From positions 1 to 64,000 of the forward strand of contig JAFYYS010000003.1 of NCBI GenBank assembly GCA_017546025.1: a stretch of DNA of 64,000 bases. Direction: 5' to 3'. Shown here in pieces: positions 7,452 to 16,268 of this stretch; positions within the stretch are counted from its first letter, which is position 1, and each line of letters opens with the position of its first letter. The notes under the pieces are model-generated. The model had not been told where the DNA came from. It ran no database searches and was given only the letters and a program-made list of their open reading frames with translations. The position numbers were made by a program, and so were the translations under genes. The stretch is from Lachnospiraceae bacterium. Lineage in GTDB: Bacteria > Bacillota > Clostridia > Lachnospirales > Lachnospiraceae.

Positions 7452-9806
7452 TTAAATGAAAAGCAATCCGACGGAATGCACCAGAAATGCTGCAATCCAG
7501 GCAATCGCACACTGCCCGAGCACCATCGTAACCGCCCAGCGTCTTCCAAGCTCACGCTTCACGGAAGCAATCGCGGCCACACAAGGCGTATACAACAGGC
7601 AGAAGGTCAGAAGCGACGCAGCCGCAAGCGGCGTGATTACCGTTGTAACGGTATCGCCGAACAGTACCTGCAGCGTCGATACCACGCTCTCCTTCGCGAT
7701 GAAGCCCGTAATCAGTGCCGTCGAGCACTGCCAGTTGCCGAAGCCGAGCGGCGCGAAAAGCGGCGCAATCAGACCCGCGAGAAGTGCCAGCAGTCCGGTC
7801 GCCTCCTCGCTGTTGCCGATGTAATTCAGGCGGTAGTCGAAGCTTTGCAAAAACCAGATGACAATCGTCGCCACGAAGATGACCGTGAACGCTCTTGTCA
7901 GGAAATCCTTAGCCTTCTCCCAAAGGAGCTGTGTCACATTTTTCACGCTCGGCATGCGGTAATTCGGAAGCTCCATGACGAACGGCACCGCCTCACCGCG
8001 GAACACCGTCTTCCGAAGGAAGAAAGCAACCAGAATGCCGATCAGGATGCCGCCTGTATAAAGGCTGATTGTGACAAGCGCCGCATACTTCGGGAAGAAT
8101 GCCAGCGCGAAGAACGCGTAAATCGGCGCCTTCGCGGAGCAGCTCATGAACGGCGTCAGAAGAATCGTCATCTTACGGTCGCGCTCCGAAGGAAGCGTCC
8201 TTGAGCTCATGACCGCCGGTACCGTGCAACCGAAGCCGATCAGCATCGGCACAATGCTCCGGCCGGAAAGTCCGATCTTACGGAGCAGCTTGTCCATGAA
8301 AAATGCGACTCTTGCCATATATCCGCTGTCCTCAAGAAGCGACAGAAACAAAAACAGCGTTACGATGATTGGCAGGAACGATAGTACACTGCCGACGCCG
8401 GCGAAGATGCCGTTGATGATCAGATTCCGAACGGCCGGGTTCACCTGCCAGGCGTCAAGTCCGCGCTCCGTCAGCTTTCCGAGTGCCTCAATGCCCATCT
8501 CTAAAAGATTCTGGAAGAATGCGCCGATGACATTAAACGAAAGCCAGAATACAAGTCCCATGATGACGATGAACAAAGGAATTGCGGTAAAACGGCCGGT
8601 CAGTACGCGGTCAATCTTACGGCTTCTTACATGCCCCTTGCTTTCCGCGGGACGGATCAGCGTTTCCGAGCAGACCTTGTTGATGAAGCGGAACCGCATG
8701 TCCGCGATTGCCGCAGAGCGGTCCATTCCACGCTCGGTTTCCATCTGCGTAATGATATGTTCAAGGGTTTCCTGCTCGTTTTCATCGAGCTTCAGAGCCT
8801 TTAAGATGATTTCGTCACCCTCCGCAAGCTTACTTGCGGCAAATCTGACGGGAATTCCCGATTCCTTCGCATGATCCTCAATCAGATGGCTGATGCTGTG
8901 CAGACACCGGTGTACCGCGCCGCCCGCCTCCTCGGCGTCACAGAAGTCAATTTCCTCAAAGCCTGCAGGCTTCTCCTGATAACGCGCCACGTGAAGCGCG
9001 TGGTCGACAAGCTCGTCGATACCTTCGTTCTTCGCGGCGGAAATCGGAACGACCGGAATCCCGAGACGGCGCTCCATCTCATTTACCAGAACCGAGCCGC
9101 CGTTCTCGCGTACCTCGTCCATCATGTTGAGCGCCAGAACCATCGGCACCTCGAGTTCCATCAGCTGCATCGTCAGATAAAGGTTTCGCTCGAGATTGGT
9201 CGTGTCGACAATATTGATAATGCCTTTCGGCTTTTCGTCAAGAATGAACTGTCTCGTAACGAGTTCCTCGCTCGAATACGGCGACATCGAATAAATGCCC
9301 GGAAGGTCCGTCACAAGCGTCTTCTCGTTGCCGCGGATCTGACCGTCCTTTCGGTCAACCGTCACGCCGGGGAAATTCCCGACATGCTGGTTCGAACCGG
9401 TCAGCTGGTTAAAAAGCGTTGTCTTGCCGCAGTTCTGATTGCCGGCGAGGGCAAATGTGAGGACGGTCGACTCAGGCAGTGCCGTCGTCTCTCCTTCCCG
9501 GTGATAGCGCCCGCCTTCACCGAGACCGGGGTGCTCTTCGGGACGTTTCCGTTCGTTTACGGCCACCTTTGCCGAAGCATCCCTGACATCCTTTATTTCA
9601 ATCTGCTCCGCATCCGCGAGACGGATGGTCAGCTCATATCCGTAGATCCGAATCTCAACCGGGTCTCCCATCGGTGCATGCTGCACCATCGTGACCTCCA
9701 CAGTCGGAATCAGTCCCATATCAAGAAGATGCTGTCTGAGGGCTCCCTCGCCCCCGACATTTACGACCGTCGCGGTCTTTCCAATCGGCAATTCCTTAAG
9801 ATTCAT
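7452..9806 (-). CDS. feoB: Fused FeoA-FeoB ferrous iron transporter
   Basis: Single polypeptide of 784 aa joining FeoA (about residues 1-75, SH3-like) to FeoB. The FeoB GTPase domain shows G1 GNQNCGKT (122-129), the PGVTVDRK switch, G3 DLPG (167-170) and G4 NMMD (227-230). The membrane part has two gate domains with the CSAKAP and CTVPA motifs. It imports Fe2+ under anoxic conditions. ATG 9806 follows AGGAGG; the open frame upstream to 10010 lacks FeoA similarity. FeoA and FeoB are often separate genes; here the order is FeoA-linker-FeoB. A possible FeoC is absent. Confidence 0.93.
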   Translation of the reverse strand: MNLKELPIGKTATVVNVGGEGALRQHLLDMGLIPTVEVTMVQHAPMGDPVEIRIYGYELTIRLADAEQIEIKDVRDASAKVAVNERKRPEEHPGLGEGGRYHREGETTALPESTVLTFALAGNQNCGKTTLFNQLTGSNQHVGNFPGVTVDRKDGQIRGNEKTLVTDLPGIYSMSPYSSEELVTRQFILDEKPKGIINIVDTTNLERNLYLTMQLMELEVPMVLALNMMDEVRENGGSVLVNEMERRLGIPVVPISAAKNEGIDELVDHALHVARYQEKPAGFEEIDFCDAEEAGGAVHRCLHSISHLIEDHAKESGIPVRFAASKLAEGDEIILKALKLDENEQETLEHIITQMETERGMDRSAAIADMRFRFINKVCSETLIRPAESKGHVRSRKIDRVLTGRFTAIPLFIVIMGLVFWLSFNVIGAFFQNLLEMGIEALGKLTERGLDAWQVNPAVRNLIINGIFAGVGSVLSFLPIIVTLFLFLSLLEDSGYMARVAFFMDKLLRKIGLSGRSIVPMLIGFGCTVPAVMSSRTLPSERDRKMTILLTPFMSCSAKAPIYAFFALAFFPKYAALVTISLYTGGILIGILVAFFLRKTVFRGEAVPFVMELPNYRMPSVKNVTQLLWEKAKDFLTRAFTVIFVATIVIWFLQSFDYRLNYIGNSEEATGLLALLAGLIAPLFAPLGFGNWQCSTALITGFIAKESVVSTLQVLFGDTVTTVITPLAAASLLTFCLLYTPCVAAIASVKRELGRRWAVTMVLGQCAIAWIAAFLVHSVGLLFI

Positions 9807-9828
9807 AGCACGCCTCCTAACCACCCCG

Positions 9829-9857
9829 ATTATAACACCGCCGAGGGGGATAAACAA
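9829..9857 (-). promoter_or_regulatory. Candidate promoter of feoAB
   Basis: Perfect -10 TATAAT (9829-9834, minus strand) 17 bp from a weaker -35 TTGTTT (9852-9857), 22 bp before the start codon. I did not see a convincing Fur box. Confidence 0.6.
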
Positions 9858-9866
9858 GAAGCAAAC

Positions 9867-9900
9867 GAAGAAAGCACCCGCCAAAGCGAGTGCTTTCTTC
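9867..9900 (-). terminator. Terminator after the CE1 esterase gene
   Basis: 15-bp stem with one mismatch (arms 9867-9881 and 9886-9900) and a 4-base loop. It lies 28 bp past the esterase stop codon on the minus strand and separates this operon from feoAB. Confidence 0.7.
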
Positions 9901-9927
9901 TGAAAAACTATAATCCTGTTTTTACAA

Positions 9928-11043
9928 TCAGTCCTGAAAAATCTTCGGCAGGAAGCTGTGGATGCAGCGTCTCCAAACCGTCCAGTCATGCTCGCCCGGA
10001 TAGGTCTCACGGATCATGTTGACGTTCTTGCCCTCAAGGTACTTGTCATCAGCCTCAAACGCGTTAAAATACTGATCCTCGGTACCCATTGCACGGTAGA
10101 ACACCTTAAACTCCTTATTGAACTTCTCAGGCTCGTCAAGGATGGCGAGATGCGGCTGCGGCGGCTCCTGTCCGTCGGGTCCTCGGAACGGCATGCGGAG
10201 GAATCCGCTGAACAGACCTGCGTAACCGAATTTGTCGGGGTTCGTCAGCGTCGTGATGCTTGTCTGCATGCTGCCCATGGAAAGACCTGCCATGGCGCGG
10301 TTCCATTTGTCCGTATAAACATTATAATGCGACTCGATGTAAGGGATGAAATCCTTCAGAAGAACATCGATGAATGTGAAGCGCGGGAATCCGCCGGGCT
10401 GCTCGTCAACCTGCGTCATACCGTTACCCATTACGATGATCATCTCTTTCATCTCGCCCTTTGCAAGAAGGTTATCGGCGATGCGGCCTACATGTCCCTG
10501 GTAAACCCAGCCGGTCTCGTTCTCGCCGTAGCCGTGCTGCAGATAAAGCACCGGATACTTCTTCGCGGGATCGTACTTCGGCGGCGTGTAAACGAGCATG
10601 ATCTCGTGCTTGCCGGTTACCGAAGAATACACATACTGTCTGGAAACGGCACCGTGCTCAACACCCTCAAGCTTATCCCACTCTTCGCCCGGAACCGGAA
10701 CGTCGAAGAAATGCATCGGACGGCAGCAGCCGTAACCGATCGGCAGGCAGGGATTCATCACATCGTTACCGTCATATTTGAGGAAGAAATAAAGGAAACC
10801 GCGTCCCATGTCAAGCGTTCCTTCAAATCCGCCCTTATCATCAACCTTCTCAAGCGGAAAAACAGTACCGAAGCGGTCCAAAACGACTTCCTTCGCGTTG
10901 GGCGCCACAACCCGCACATGTACTTTGCCGTCGGGCAGTATTTCATACCCCTGCATCCCCTCACGGTTTACTTCTCCGAGTACCCGGTCAAAGCATACGG
11001 TCGTATCAAGCGGCCAGGGACTCCTCGCATTAATTTCTTTCAT
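9928..11043 (-). CDS. CE1-type carbohydrate (feruloyl/acetyl) esterase
   Basis: Alpha/beta-hydrolase of 371 aa with an N-terminal immunoglobulin-like domain (about residues 35-115, VHVRVVAPNAKEVVLD) of the kind preceding CE1 and enterochelin-esterase domains. The esterase domain carries the oxyanion region LYLQHGYGENETGW, the nucleophile Ser255 in GLSMGS and the catalytic His352 in GEHDW. It is likely to remove ferulate or acetate from arabinoxylan fragments. No signal peptide, so intracellular. ATG 11043 follows AGGAGGTG. It is the last gene of the xylanase operon, which supports a xylan role; the exact ester is inferred. Confidence 0.85.
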   Translation of the reverse strand: MKEINARSPWPLDTTVCFDRVLGEVNREGMQGYEILPDGKVHVRVVAPNAKEVVLDRFGTVFPLEKVDDKGGFEGTLDMGRGFLYFFLKYDGNDVMNPCLPIGYGCCRPMHFFDVPVPGEEWDKLEGVEHGAVSRQYVYSSVTGKHEIMLVYTPPKYDPAKKYPVLYLQHGYGENETGWVYQGHVGRIADNLLAKGEMKEMIIVMGNGMTQVDEQPGGFPRFTFIDVLLKDFIPYIESHYNVYTDKWNRAMAGLSMGSMQTSITTLTNPDKFGYAGLFSGFLRMPFRGPDGQEPPQPHLAILDEPEKFNKEFKVFYRAMGTEDQYFNAFEADDKYLEGKNVNMIRETYPGEHDWTVWRRCIHSFLPKIFQD

Positions 11044-11060
11044 TGTTACACCTCCTGGTT

Positions 11061-11744
11061 TTATATCCTCCGCGACGCGCGCCGTTTCCTGCGAACATGG
11101 GAACGAACTGTTCTGCGGGAGATTACTTTTCCTTTCGCCTTCTTCAGGCTCTGCTCCTTCTTAAAGGCCGAAATGATGCCCTCGATGGCGGTATAGTCAC
11201 GCTCGAACAAAAGGCGGAGATACTCTTTTTGAAGCGCATCTTCCATGACCTTTACACCGGTCGCGGCCGTAATCCGCTCAATAACGAAGGGCTTGCTCCG
11301 CTCCCTGTATTTCGGAAGCCCCAATGCTTCGAGAAGCATGGCAAGCTCCGGTCTCCATAAGAAAGAAAGTTTGGCAGGCCAGGTCACCCCGGTCTTCTGC
11401 TCCGGTTCCCGAAGCATGTAAAAGTCGGTCCCTTCCTCGGTTTCCTCAACCGTAATGATGCCCCAGTACGAAGGCACGTGCTCGCTGATGTGCATGCCGT
11501 GGCTTGAGCCGACCACAACATAGTTCACATCAAAGAACCGGTCATAATCCTTTACCTGGCTTTCCAGTCTCGTATAAGAGTCCGCGTCGCTTTTGATTTC
11601 CACGCCGCAGAGGGCATCGGGGAGGACAAATACCATGTCCGCCCGGGACTTTCCGATGATTTTTTCTTCCAGAGCCCTTACCTTTCCGTACCGTTCCAAA
11701 AAGTAGTCAAATAAGGGCTCCCGGATGTCTTTGTCGTAAAGCAA
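11061..11744 (-). CDS. sce7726-family protein, PD-(D/E)XK nuclease-like
   Basis: Protein of 227 aa resembling the sce7726 family, whose role is unknown. The core has a PD-(D/E)XK arrangement: Asp36 in RADMVFVLPDAL, then Glu49-Ile-Lys51 in GVEIKSD, followed by SQVKDYDRFFDVNYVVVG, a typical restriction-enzyme-like strand pattern. The last 25 residues are strongly basic (RRKRRASRRI at the end), which could bind nucleic acid. It sits between a Nudix gene and an esterase gene in a xylanase operon, so no obvious partner is present. Nuclease activity is inferred from fold motifs only. Confidence 0.72.
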   Translation of the reverse strand: MLYDKDIREPLFDYFLERYGKVRALEEKIIGKSRADMVFVLPDALCGVEIKSDADSYTRLESQVKDYDRFFDVNYVVVGSSHGMHISEHVPSYWGIITVEETEEGTDFYMLREPEQKTGVTWPAKLSFLWRPELAMLLEALGLPKYRERSKPFVIERITAATGVKVMEDALQKEYLRLLFERDYTAIEGIISAFKKEQSLKKAKGKVISRRTVRSHVRRKRRASRRI

Positions 11745-11775
11745 GCTGTTCTACTCCTGTAGTATGGCATTTTCC

Positions 11776-12423
11776 TTAACGGGCACAGAAATATCCTAAA
11801 ACCGCCCAGGTGGCAAGGGAATAGGTGTTGCCGAACCGGTCGCGGCCGGACTCGTAAAGCTTCTTTGCCTCATCCTTCGTGACAAGCTCCGTTCCGTTAA
11901 ATACTTCCGTCCCGACGGCATTGGTCTGACAGAGGCTCGTAAGGTCCGAAAGATACACGTCAGCTGCCAGAAATGCATTGCTTTCATCGGTCATGCCGGG
12001 CGATGAAAAAGCACACGGATTCAACACCGTAATCCGGTCTTCTTCCTGCATCCGGATGCCGGTTTCCTCAAAGATCTCCCGTGCGGCAGCGGCACGAAGC
12101 GGATTCTCCTCCGCCGCGTCCTCGGGATCCAAAAGCCCGGCCACCGGGCTTAACAGAAACTGCCCGACCGGATACCGGTATTCGTAGTTCAAAAGAAGCT
12201 TCGGCTCTTCTCCGGGCAGATGCAGAATGACCGCAATCGTAACAGCGTCCGGAAGCATCGACTGAAACTCCGCATCGGTTTTCACGGCAACGATTTTGTC
12301 TGCCTCCCGTCTCGTCGCATCAAAATAATGCTTTCCTTCCGCATACTGCAGATCATACAGCCGAATGTACTTTGCATCGCAAAGCGTCTTCACCTGCTCT
12401 TTTTTGATTACCGGTTTGCTCAT
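11776..12423 (-). CDS. Nudix hydrolase (ADP-ribose pyrophosphatase-like)
   Basis: Protein of 215 aa with a Nudix fold. The catalytic core REIFEETGI follows a GLLDPEDAAEENP segment; the spacing before the core differs by about one residue from the textbook Nudix box. ADP-ribose or another nucleoside diphosphate derivative is the probable substrate. It starts 11 bp after the xylanase stop codon and ends 31 bp before the sce7726 gene, so it belongs to the same operon; a link to pentose metabolism is speculative. Confidence 0.85.
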   Translation of the reverse strand: MSKPVIKKEQVKTLCDAKYIRLYDLQYAEGKHYFDATRREADKIVAVKTDAEFQSMLPDAVTIAVILHLPGEEPKLLLNYEYRYPVGQFLLSPVAGLLDPEDAAEENPLRAAAAREIFEETGIRMQEEDRITVLNPCAFSSPGMTDESNAFLAADVYLSDLTSLCQTNAVGTEVFNGTELVTKDEAKKLYESGRDRFGNTYSLATWAVLGYFCAR

Positions 12424-12434
12424 TACTGACTCTC

Positions 12435-13688
12435 CTACAGAATAACTGATATTTCTTTCGTGTTTTTACTAAGCACCAGTCCGGCCTCACGTCCGTCTGC
12501 CGATACCTCATAGGTGCCGCGGAAACCGCTCAGATCCGCATAACCGTTCTCATCGGTCGTAAGCGTGACATCAGTGGTCCATACGTTCTTTACATGATCC
12601 TGAAGCATCAGATACGAAGGCTTCACGGAATTGTCGATGCGGATCAGACCGCTCGGGGCATGAAGCCAAGCGCCGTCTGACAGATCCCATCCGGTCACGG
12701 CCTCAACGGAAGGCGATGCGAACAGAATCTCAATCATTTCCTTCCATTCGCGCTCCTGCCGTGCCTCTCCTTCCGGCGTAGTCGGCCACTCGTCAACCTG
12801 ATAATCGTTCAAATCCACAATATGTGCCGGCATGATTTCGCCGGAAACAAGCGTATTCTCCGTAAAATGAAGCGGAATGCCGAAGCGCGAGAAACGCTTC
12901 ACGACATCGCGGAGCCACTCTGCTCCCTTATATCCCTGATGCTGGTGCGTCTGGATTCCGATTGCGCCGATCGGAACGCCCAGGTTGAGACATTCGTCAA
13001 TAACCTTCTCATATGCGGGAGAAAGGTTGAAATCGTTGATCAGAAGAAGGGCGTCGGGATTCGCATCCTTCGCTGCGGCAAATACTTCCTTAATCAGCGT
13101 ATTTCTGCCGTAGGCGTTGCAGATTCTCGTGATGGCGTTGTCATAACGGTCGAATACCGGCATGATGACGGTTTCGTTGATGACATCCCAGATATCGATG
13201 ACACCCTTAAAAGCCGTCACGTCACGCTGAATCCGGGCAAGCTGCTTGTCCATGATGGTCTTGTTGTCATACTTTAAAAGCCAGTCCGCGCAAGCCGTAT
13301 GCCAGCAAAGCGGATGCCCCTTCGGCGTCACGCCGTGCGCACGCAGATACTGTGCCGCTTCCATGCGGTTCTCATACTGCGGGTTTCCTTCCTGCGGCTC
13401 ATACTGTCCCCAGTAAAACGGCAGCGTGCCGTAATTGAACAGGTCGAGGAAACGGTCCACTCTCTGCTGAAAGAATGCCTTATCGATTGTTCTTCCGGCA
13501 ACCTTGAAGGATCTTCCGCCGATCTGGCTGTGCTCTCCGATATTTAAGGAGTCAAATGCTCCGCAGCCGAATAAAAACTCATGATTCTTAAGGCGGAAGC
13601 GGACATTTCTGCCCGCAACGGGCTTTCCGCTTTCGTCCGTAACGCGGACACGCGCACTGCTTATTCTGTGTTGAAATCTTTCTTCCAT
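12435..13688 (-). CDS. GH10 endo-1,4-beta-xylanase, intracellular
   Basis: Family 10 glycoside hydrolase of 417 aa that cleaves beta-1,4-xylan or xylo-oligosaccharides with retention. The acid/base Glu172 lies in WDVINE, the nucleophile Glu277 in LHFTEN, and the GHPLCWH motif is present around 124-130. A short N-terminal beta-rich domain (about residues 9-40) precedes the barrel and a C-terminal beta domain follows (about 355-417). There is no signal peptide, so it probably trims imported xylo-oligosaccharides. It is the first gene of a four-gene operon with a clear promoter and an operator-like palindrome. Confidence 0.93.
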   Translation of the reverse strand: MEERFQHRISSARVRVTDESGKPVAGRNVRFRLKNHEFLFGCGAFDSLNIGEHSQIGGRSFKVAGRTIDKAFFQQRVDRFLDLFNYGTLPFYWGQYEPQEGNPQYENRMEAAQYLRAHGVTPKGHPLCWHTACADWLLKYDNKTIMDKQLARIQRDVTAFKGVIDIWDVINETVIMPVFDRYDNAITRICNAYGRNTLIKEVFAAAKDANPDALLLINDFNLSPAYEKVIDECLNLGVPIGAIGIQTHQHQGYKGAEWLRDVVKRFSRFGIPLHFTENTLVSGEIMPAHIVDLNDYQVDEWPTTPEGEARQEREWKEMIEILFASPSVEAVTGWDLSDGAWLHAPSGLIRIDNSVKPSYLMLQDHVKNVWTTDVTLTTDENGYADLSGFRGTYEVSADGREAGLVLSKNTKEISVIL

Positions 13689-13778
13689 GTTTTATCCTCT
13701 TACAGGCCTTCTTACATCGGCGCATGTCTGTGAAAACGCCGGTGAGCGCGGTTAAAAACCGGGCTTTTCCGCTTGGTG

Positions 13779-13821
13779 CTTAAACGTTTTCATTGTAAGC
13801 CCCGCCCGTAAAAAGTGTCAA
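13779..13821 (-). promoter_or_regulatory. Xylanase operon promoter with cre/LacI-like operator
   Basis: Minus-strand TTGACA (13816-13821), 18-bp spacer, TACAAT (13792-13797). Immediately downstream, 13779-13792 reads TGAAAACGTTTAAG, matching 12 of 14 positions of the CcpA cre consensus TGWAANCGNTNWCA; it would cover the transcription start. The 9-mer GCTTAAACG (13778-13786, plus strand) recurs upstream of the GH51 gene. Confidence 0.75.
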
Positions 13822-13838
13822 TGGAGTATCCTTTCTGT

Positions 13839-16268
13839 TTAGGCTCTGTCCCCGCGGCAGGTCAGATAAATGACCTGATAACGGTCCGCAATCTTCTGCA
13901 GGAATTCCTTTGCGCCGGTAAGGTGCGCATCATCCAGATAGACAAGCGGATCGTCCATGATGACAGGCGGCTTCTCCTTCGTGAATTTCACGTCAAGAAT
14001 CGCCATGCGGATGCAAAGCCCGATCATGTCGGCATAGCCGTCGCTTTGCGCCTCGGCGTCATGAAACGCACCTTCTTCCTTCCGCTCAATGCGAAGCCCG
14101 GCATCAATCCGGAACTCTTCCCCGCCGTCCTCGCGACCGCAAAGAAGGGCATAGTATTTGTCAAAGGCTGTTTTAATCGGCTCCATGAAACGCGCCGTGA
14201 AACGATCCTTCGCCGCGGAAAGGTATTCCTGCGTCTTTTTGACAATCTGATATTCTTTCTCGGCTTCGCCGAGTTCTTCCTTCAGGACTGCCAGCCGCTC
14301 CGAAACATCCTGTAAACTGTCCTCGTCCGTATAGGCATCGGAAATCTCCCGGTTTCTCGCGGAAAGTGCCTCGCGAAGCGCACGCTCCCGCCCGGAAGCC
14401 TCGGCCTCCGCCGCATTCAAATCGGTCTCCCGTTCCGCAAGCTGCTCCTCGGAAAGAAGAATCTGCCCCGGCTTCTCGGGATGTTCTTTGACAAATGCGA
14501 CGAGTCTCTCTTCCGCTTCCTCTGCCTGCTTTTTCTCATTGGCAAGCCGAATCAGTCTCCCGCCTGCCTCGGAAAGCCAGTTCAGGATTGCCGCCGTGTC
14601 GGCACTCCCCTTAATCTCATCGGGTGCATCCAATTCGGAAAGCTTATTGCGAAGAGCATTCTCCGCTTCGTTCTTTTCACGGACACGCGATTCGTGTTTA
14701 TCGGCTCTTTCCCGCTCCGCTTCGGCAAGCGAACGGTATTCCTCTGCGCGGCTCTTCATCTCGTAAAGGATGCCTTCCTCCCTGCCCTCATCGACGGACT
14801 TGCCGCAGGTTTGGAGGAATTCCTTCACGGAACTCTTCTTTTCCTTCAAAAGGGCAAGAATGTCCTTCTCCTGCTGCTCCAGTTCTTTTATGGACTGACG
14901 GCATTCCGCAAGCTTCTCCGCCTGTGCTTTTTTATCCTTCTTAAAGGCATTATTCACCCTGACGGTCTCTATAACACTGAAGACGGCCCCCGCAAGCAAA
15001 ACGGTCACGCCTGCAATCATAGCGCCGTTCATCTTCTTCGGAACCACATGAAAGACCATGAACAGGATTAAACTAAGCGCCGCCAGAAGACAGGCTGTAC
15101 CGATGATCGGCCATACCGCAAACCTCTTCCGTTTGCTCTGCTCATATTCTTTTGCCTGCGCTGACAGGAATTCTTCATTGCCGCGTTCCTTCGTAAGACG
15201 GTCCTGCAGCGCTTTTTCGTCCCGGGTAATGTCCTGGATTTCGTTGATTACCCGTATCTGCTCTTCAAGCCCGCCAGCGTCCGGAACCCCGTTCCCGAAA
15301 TAATCCGTGAGCTCGAAGAATCTCGGATTCGTGCCGTTTTCCGCCTCCAGCTGAACCGAAAGGCTCCTAATCTTCTCGACACCGGTCTTGGCTTCTTTTA
15401 TGGCATCCTCGGAAGGAATTACCGCTCCGAATTCGCGCTCCGTCTCCCTGACTGCCGCCAGGCACTGCTCCTGATAGGCTTTCCGCTCTTCCCGCTGGCG
15501 CTCAATCAGCGCCTCGGTCCGGAATGCCTGCAGCGTCTTCTGCTCGGCCCGGATATTCGTAAGCTCCTCCTCGGAAGCCTTCAGCTGCGCCTCATCCTTT
15601 GCGCGCTCCTCCTGCAGTCCTGCGATTCTTTCCTTTAACGGAGCAAGCCTTTTAAGCTCCTGCTCCATTCCCTTGATTTCGTCTTTCTTCTGATAAAGCT
15701 TTCCGGTCTTTCTCGTAGGCGAATTCTCGTTCAGGTATTTCTTCATCTGCTCGTCCGCGATGCCGTAGCGGTTCAGATCCTCCGCACCCGCTTCCGTGCC
15801 CTCGCCGTCTCCGGGCAGGCTTCCGCCGCCGCTATAGAGTACCGAGGCATGATTGAGGAATGCCGTTCTTCCGAACGCTTCCCGGTCAATATGGAAGAGC
15901 TCTTCTCCGAGTCGCTCCGAATAATCGGCGCTGTCAAGAAGCGTCACGGCATCCTGCAGCCGAAACCCGTCGTTTCTGTCCTTTGCTCCGAAATCTCTTG
16001 TGACAATATACCGCTTCCCGCCGGCCTCGAACTCCATCGAGCCGCCGAAATGTCCCTTGTTCCAGGGCTGGTAGCGAAGTCTCTCATTGGTCTTAAGGTC
16101 ATGCTTCCGCTCGCCCTCAAGCCCGTAAAACATCGCACGGATGAACGCGGCAAGGCTCGTCTTGCCCCAGCCGTTTTCACGAACGACCGCATTCAGGCCC
16201 GTGTCAAATGTGATGTCACAGTCCTTCAGTCTGCCGAAATTTTCAATATGAATGCTGCGGATTCTCAT
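13839..16268 (-). CDS. YhaN-like AAA ATPase, SbcC/Rad50 relative with membrane segment
   Basis: SMC-like ATPase of 809 aa. The N-terminus has a P-loop variant (RENGWGKTS, residues 30-38), two coiled-coil arms flank the centre, and the C-terminus has a Walker B region VIMDDP (769-774). Instead of a zinc hook, the middle carries two hydrophobic helices (about 386-409 and 416-436), so the protein may be membrane-tethered, as in Bacillus YhaN. It overlaps its partner phosphoesterase gene by 4 bp (ATGA), implying translational coupling and a complex. A role in DNA end processing or repair is expected from SbcCD, but the function of the YhaNO type is not settled. Confidence 0.85.
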   Translation of the reverse strand: MRIRSIHIENFGRLKDCDITFDTGLNAVVRENGWGKTSLAAFIRAMFYGLEGERKHDLKTNERLRYQPWNKGHFGGSMEFEAGGKRYIVTRDFGAKDRNDGFRLQDAVTLLDSADYSERLGEELFHIDREAFGRTAFLNHASVLYSGGGSLPGDGEGTEAGAEDLNRYGIADEQMKKYLNENSPTRKTGKLYQKKDEIKGMEQELKRLAPLKERIAGLQEERAKDEAQLKASEEELTNIRAEQKTLQAFRTEALIERQREERKAYQEQCLAAVRETEREFGAVIPSEDAIKEAKTGVEKIRSLSVQLEAENGTNPRFFELTDYFGNGVPDAGGLEEQIRVINEIQDITRDEKALQDRLTKERGNEEFLSAQAKEYEQSKRKRFAVWPIIGTACLLAALSLILFMVFHVVPKKMNGAMIAGVTVLLAGAVFSVIETVRVNNAFKKDKKAQAEKLAECRQSIKELEQQEKDILALLKEKKSSVKEFLQTCGKSVDEGREEGILYEMKSRAEEYRSLAEAERERADKHESRVREKNEAENALRNKLSELDAPDEIKGSADTAAILNWLSEAGGRLIRLANEKKQAEEAEERLVAFVKEHPEKPGQILLSEEQLAERETDLNAAEAEASGRERALREALSARNREISDAYTDEDSLQDVSERLAVLKEELGEAEKEYQIVKKTQEYLSAAKDRFTARFMEPIKTAFDKYYALLCGREDGGEEFRIDAGLRIERKEEGAFHDAEAQSDGYADMIGLCIRMAILDVKFTKEKPPVIMDDPLVYLDDAHLTGAKEFLQKIADRYQVIYLTCRGDRA

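Noticed and set aside
8871-11196. Long plus-strand frames opposite feoAB and the esterase gene
   Set aside because: They are antisense to well-supported genes, read as low-complexity His/Arg/Leu-rich protein, and lack ribosome binding sites.
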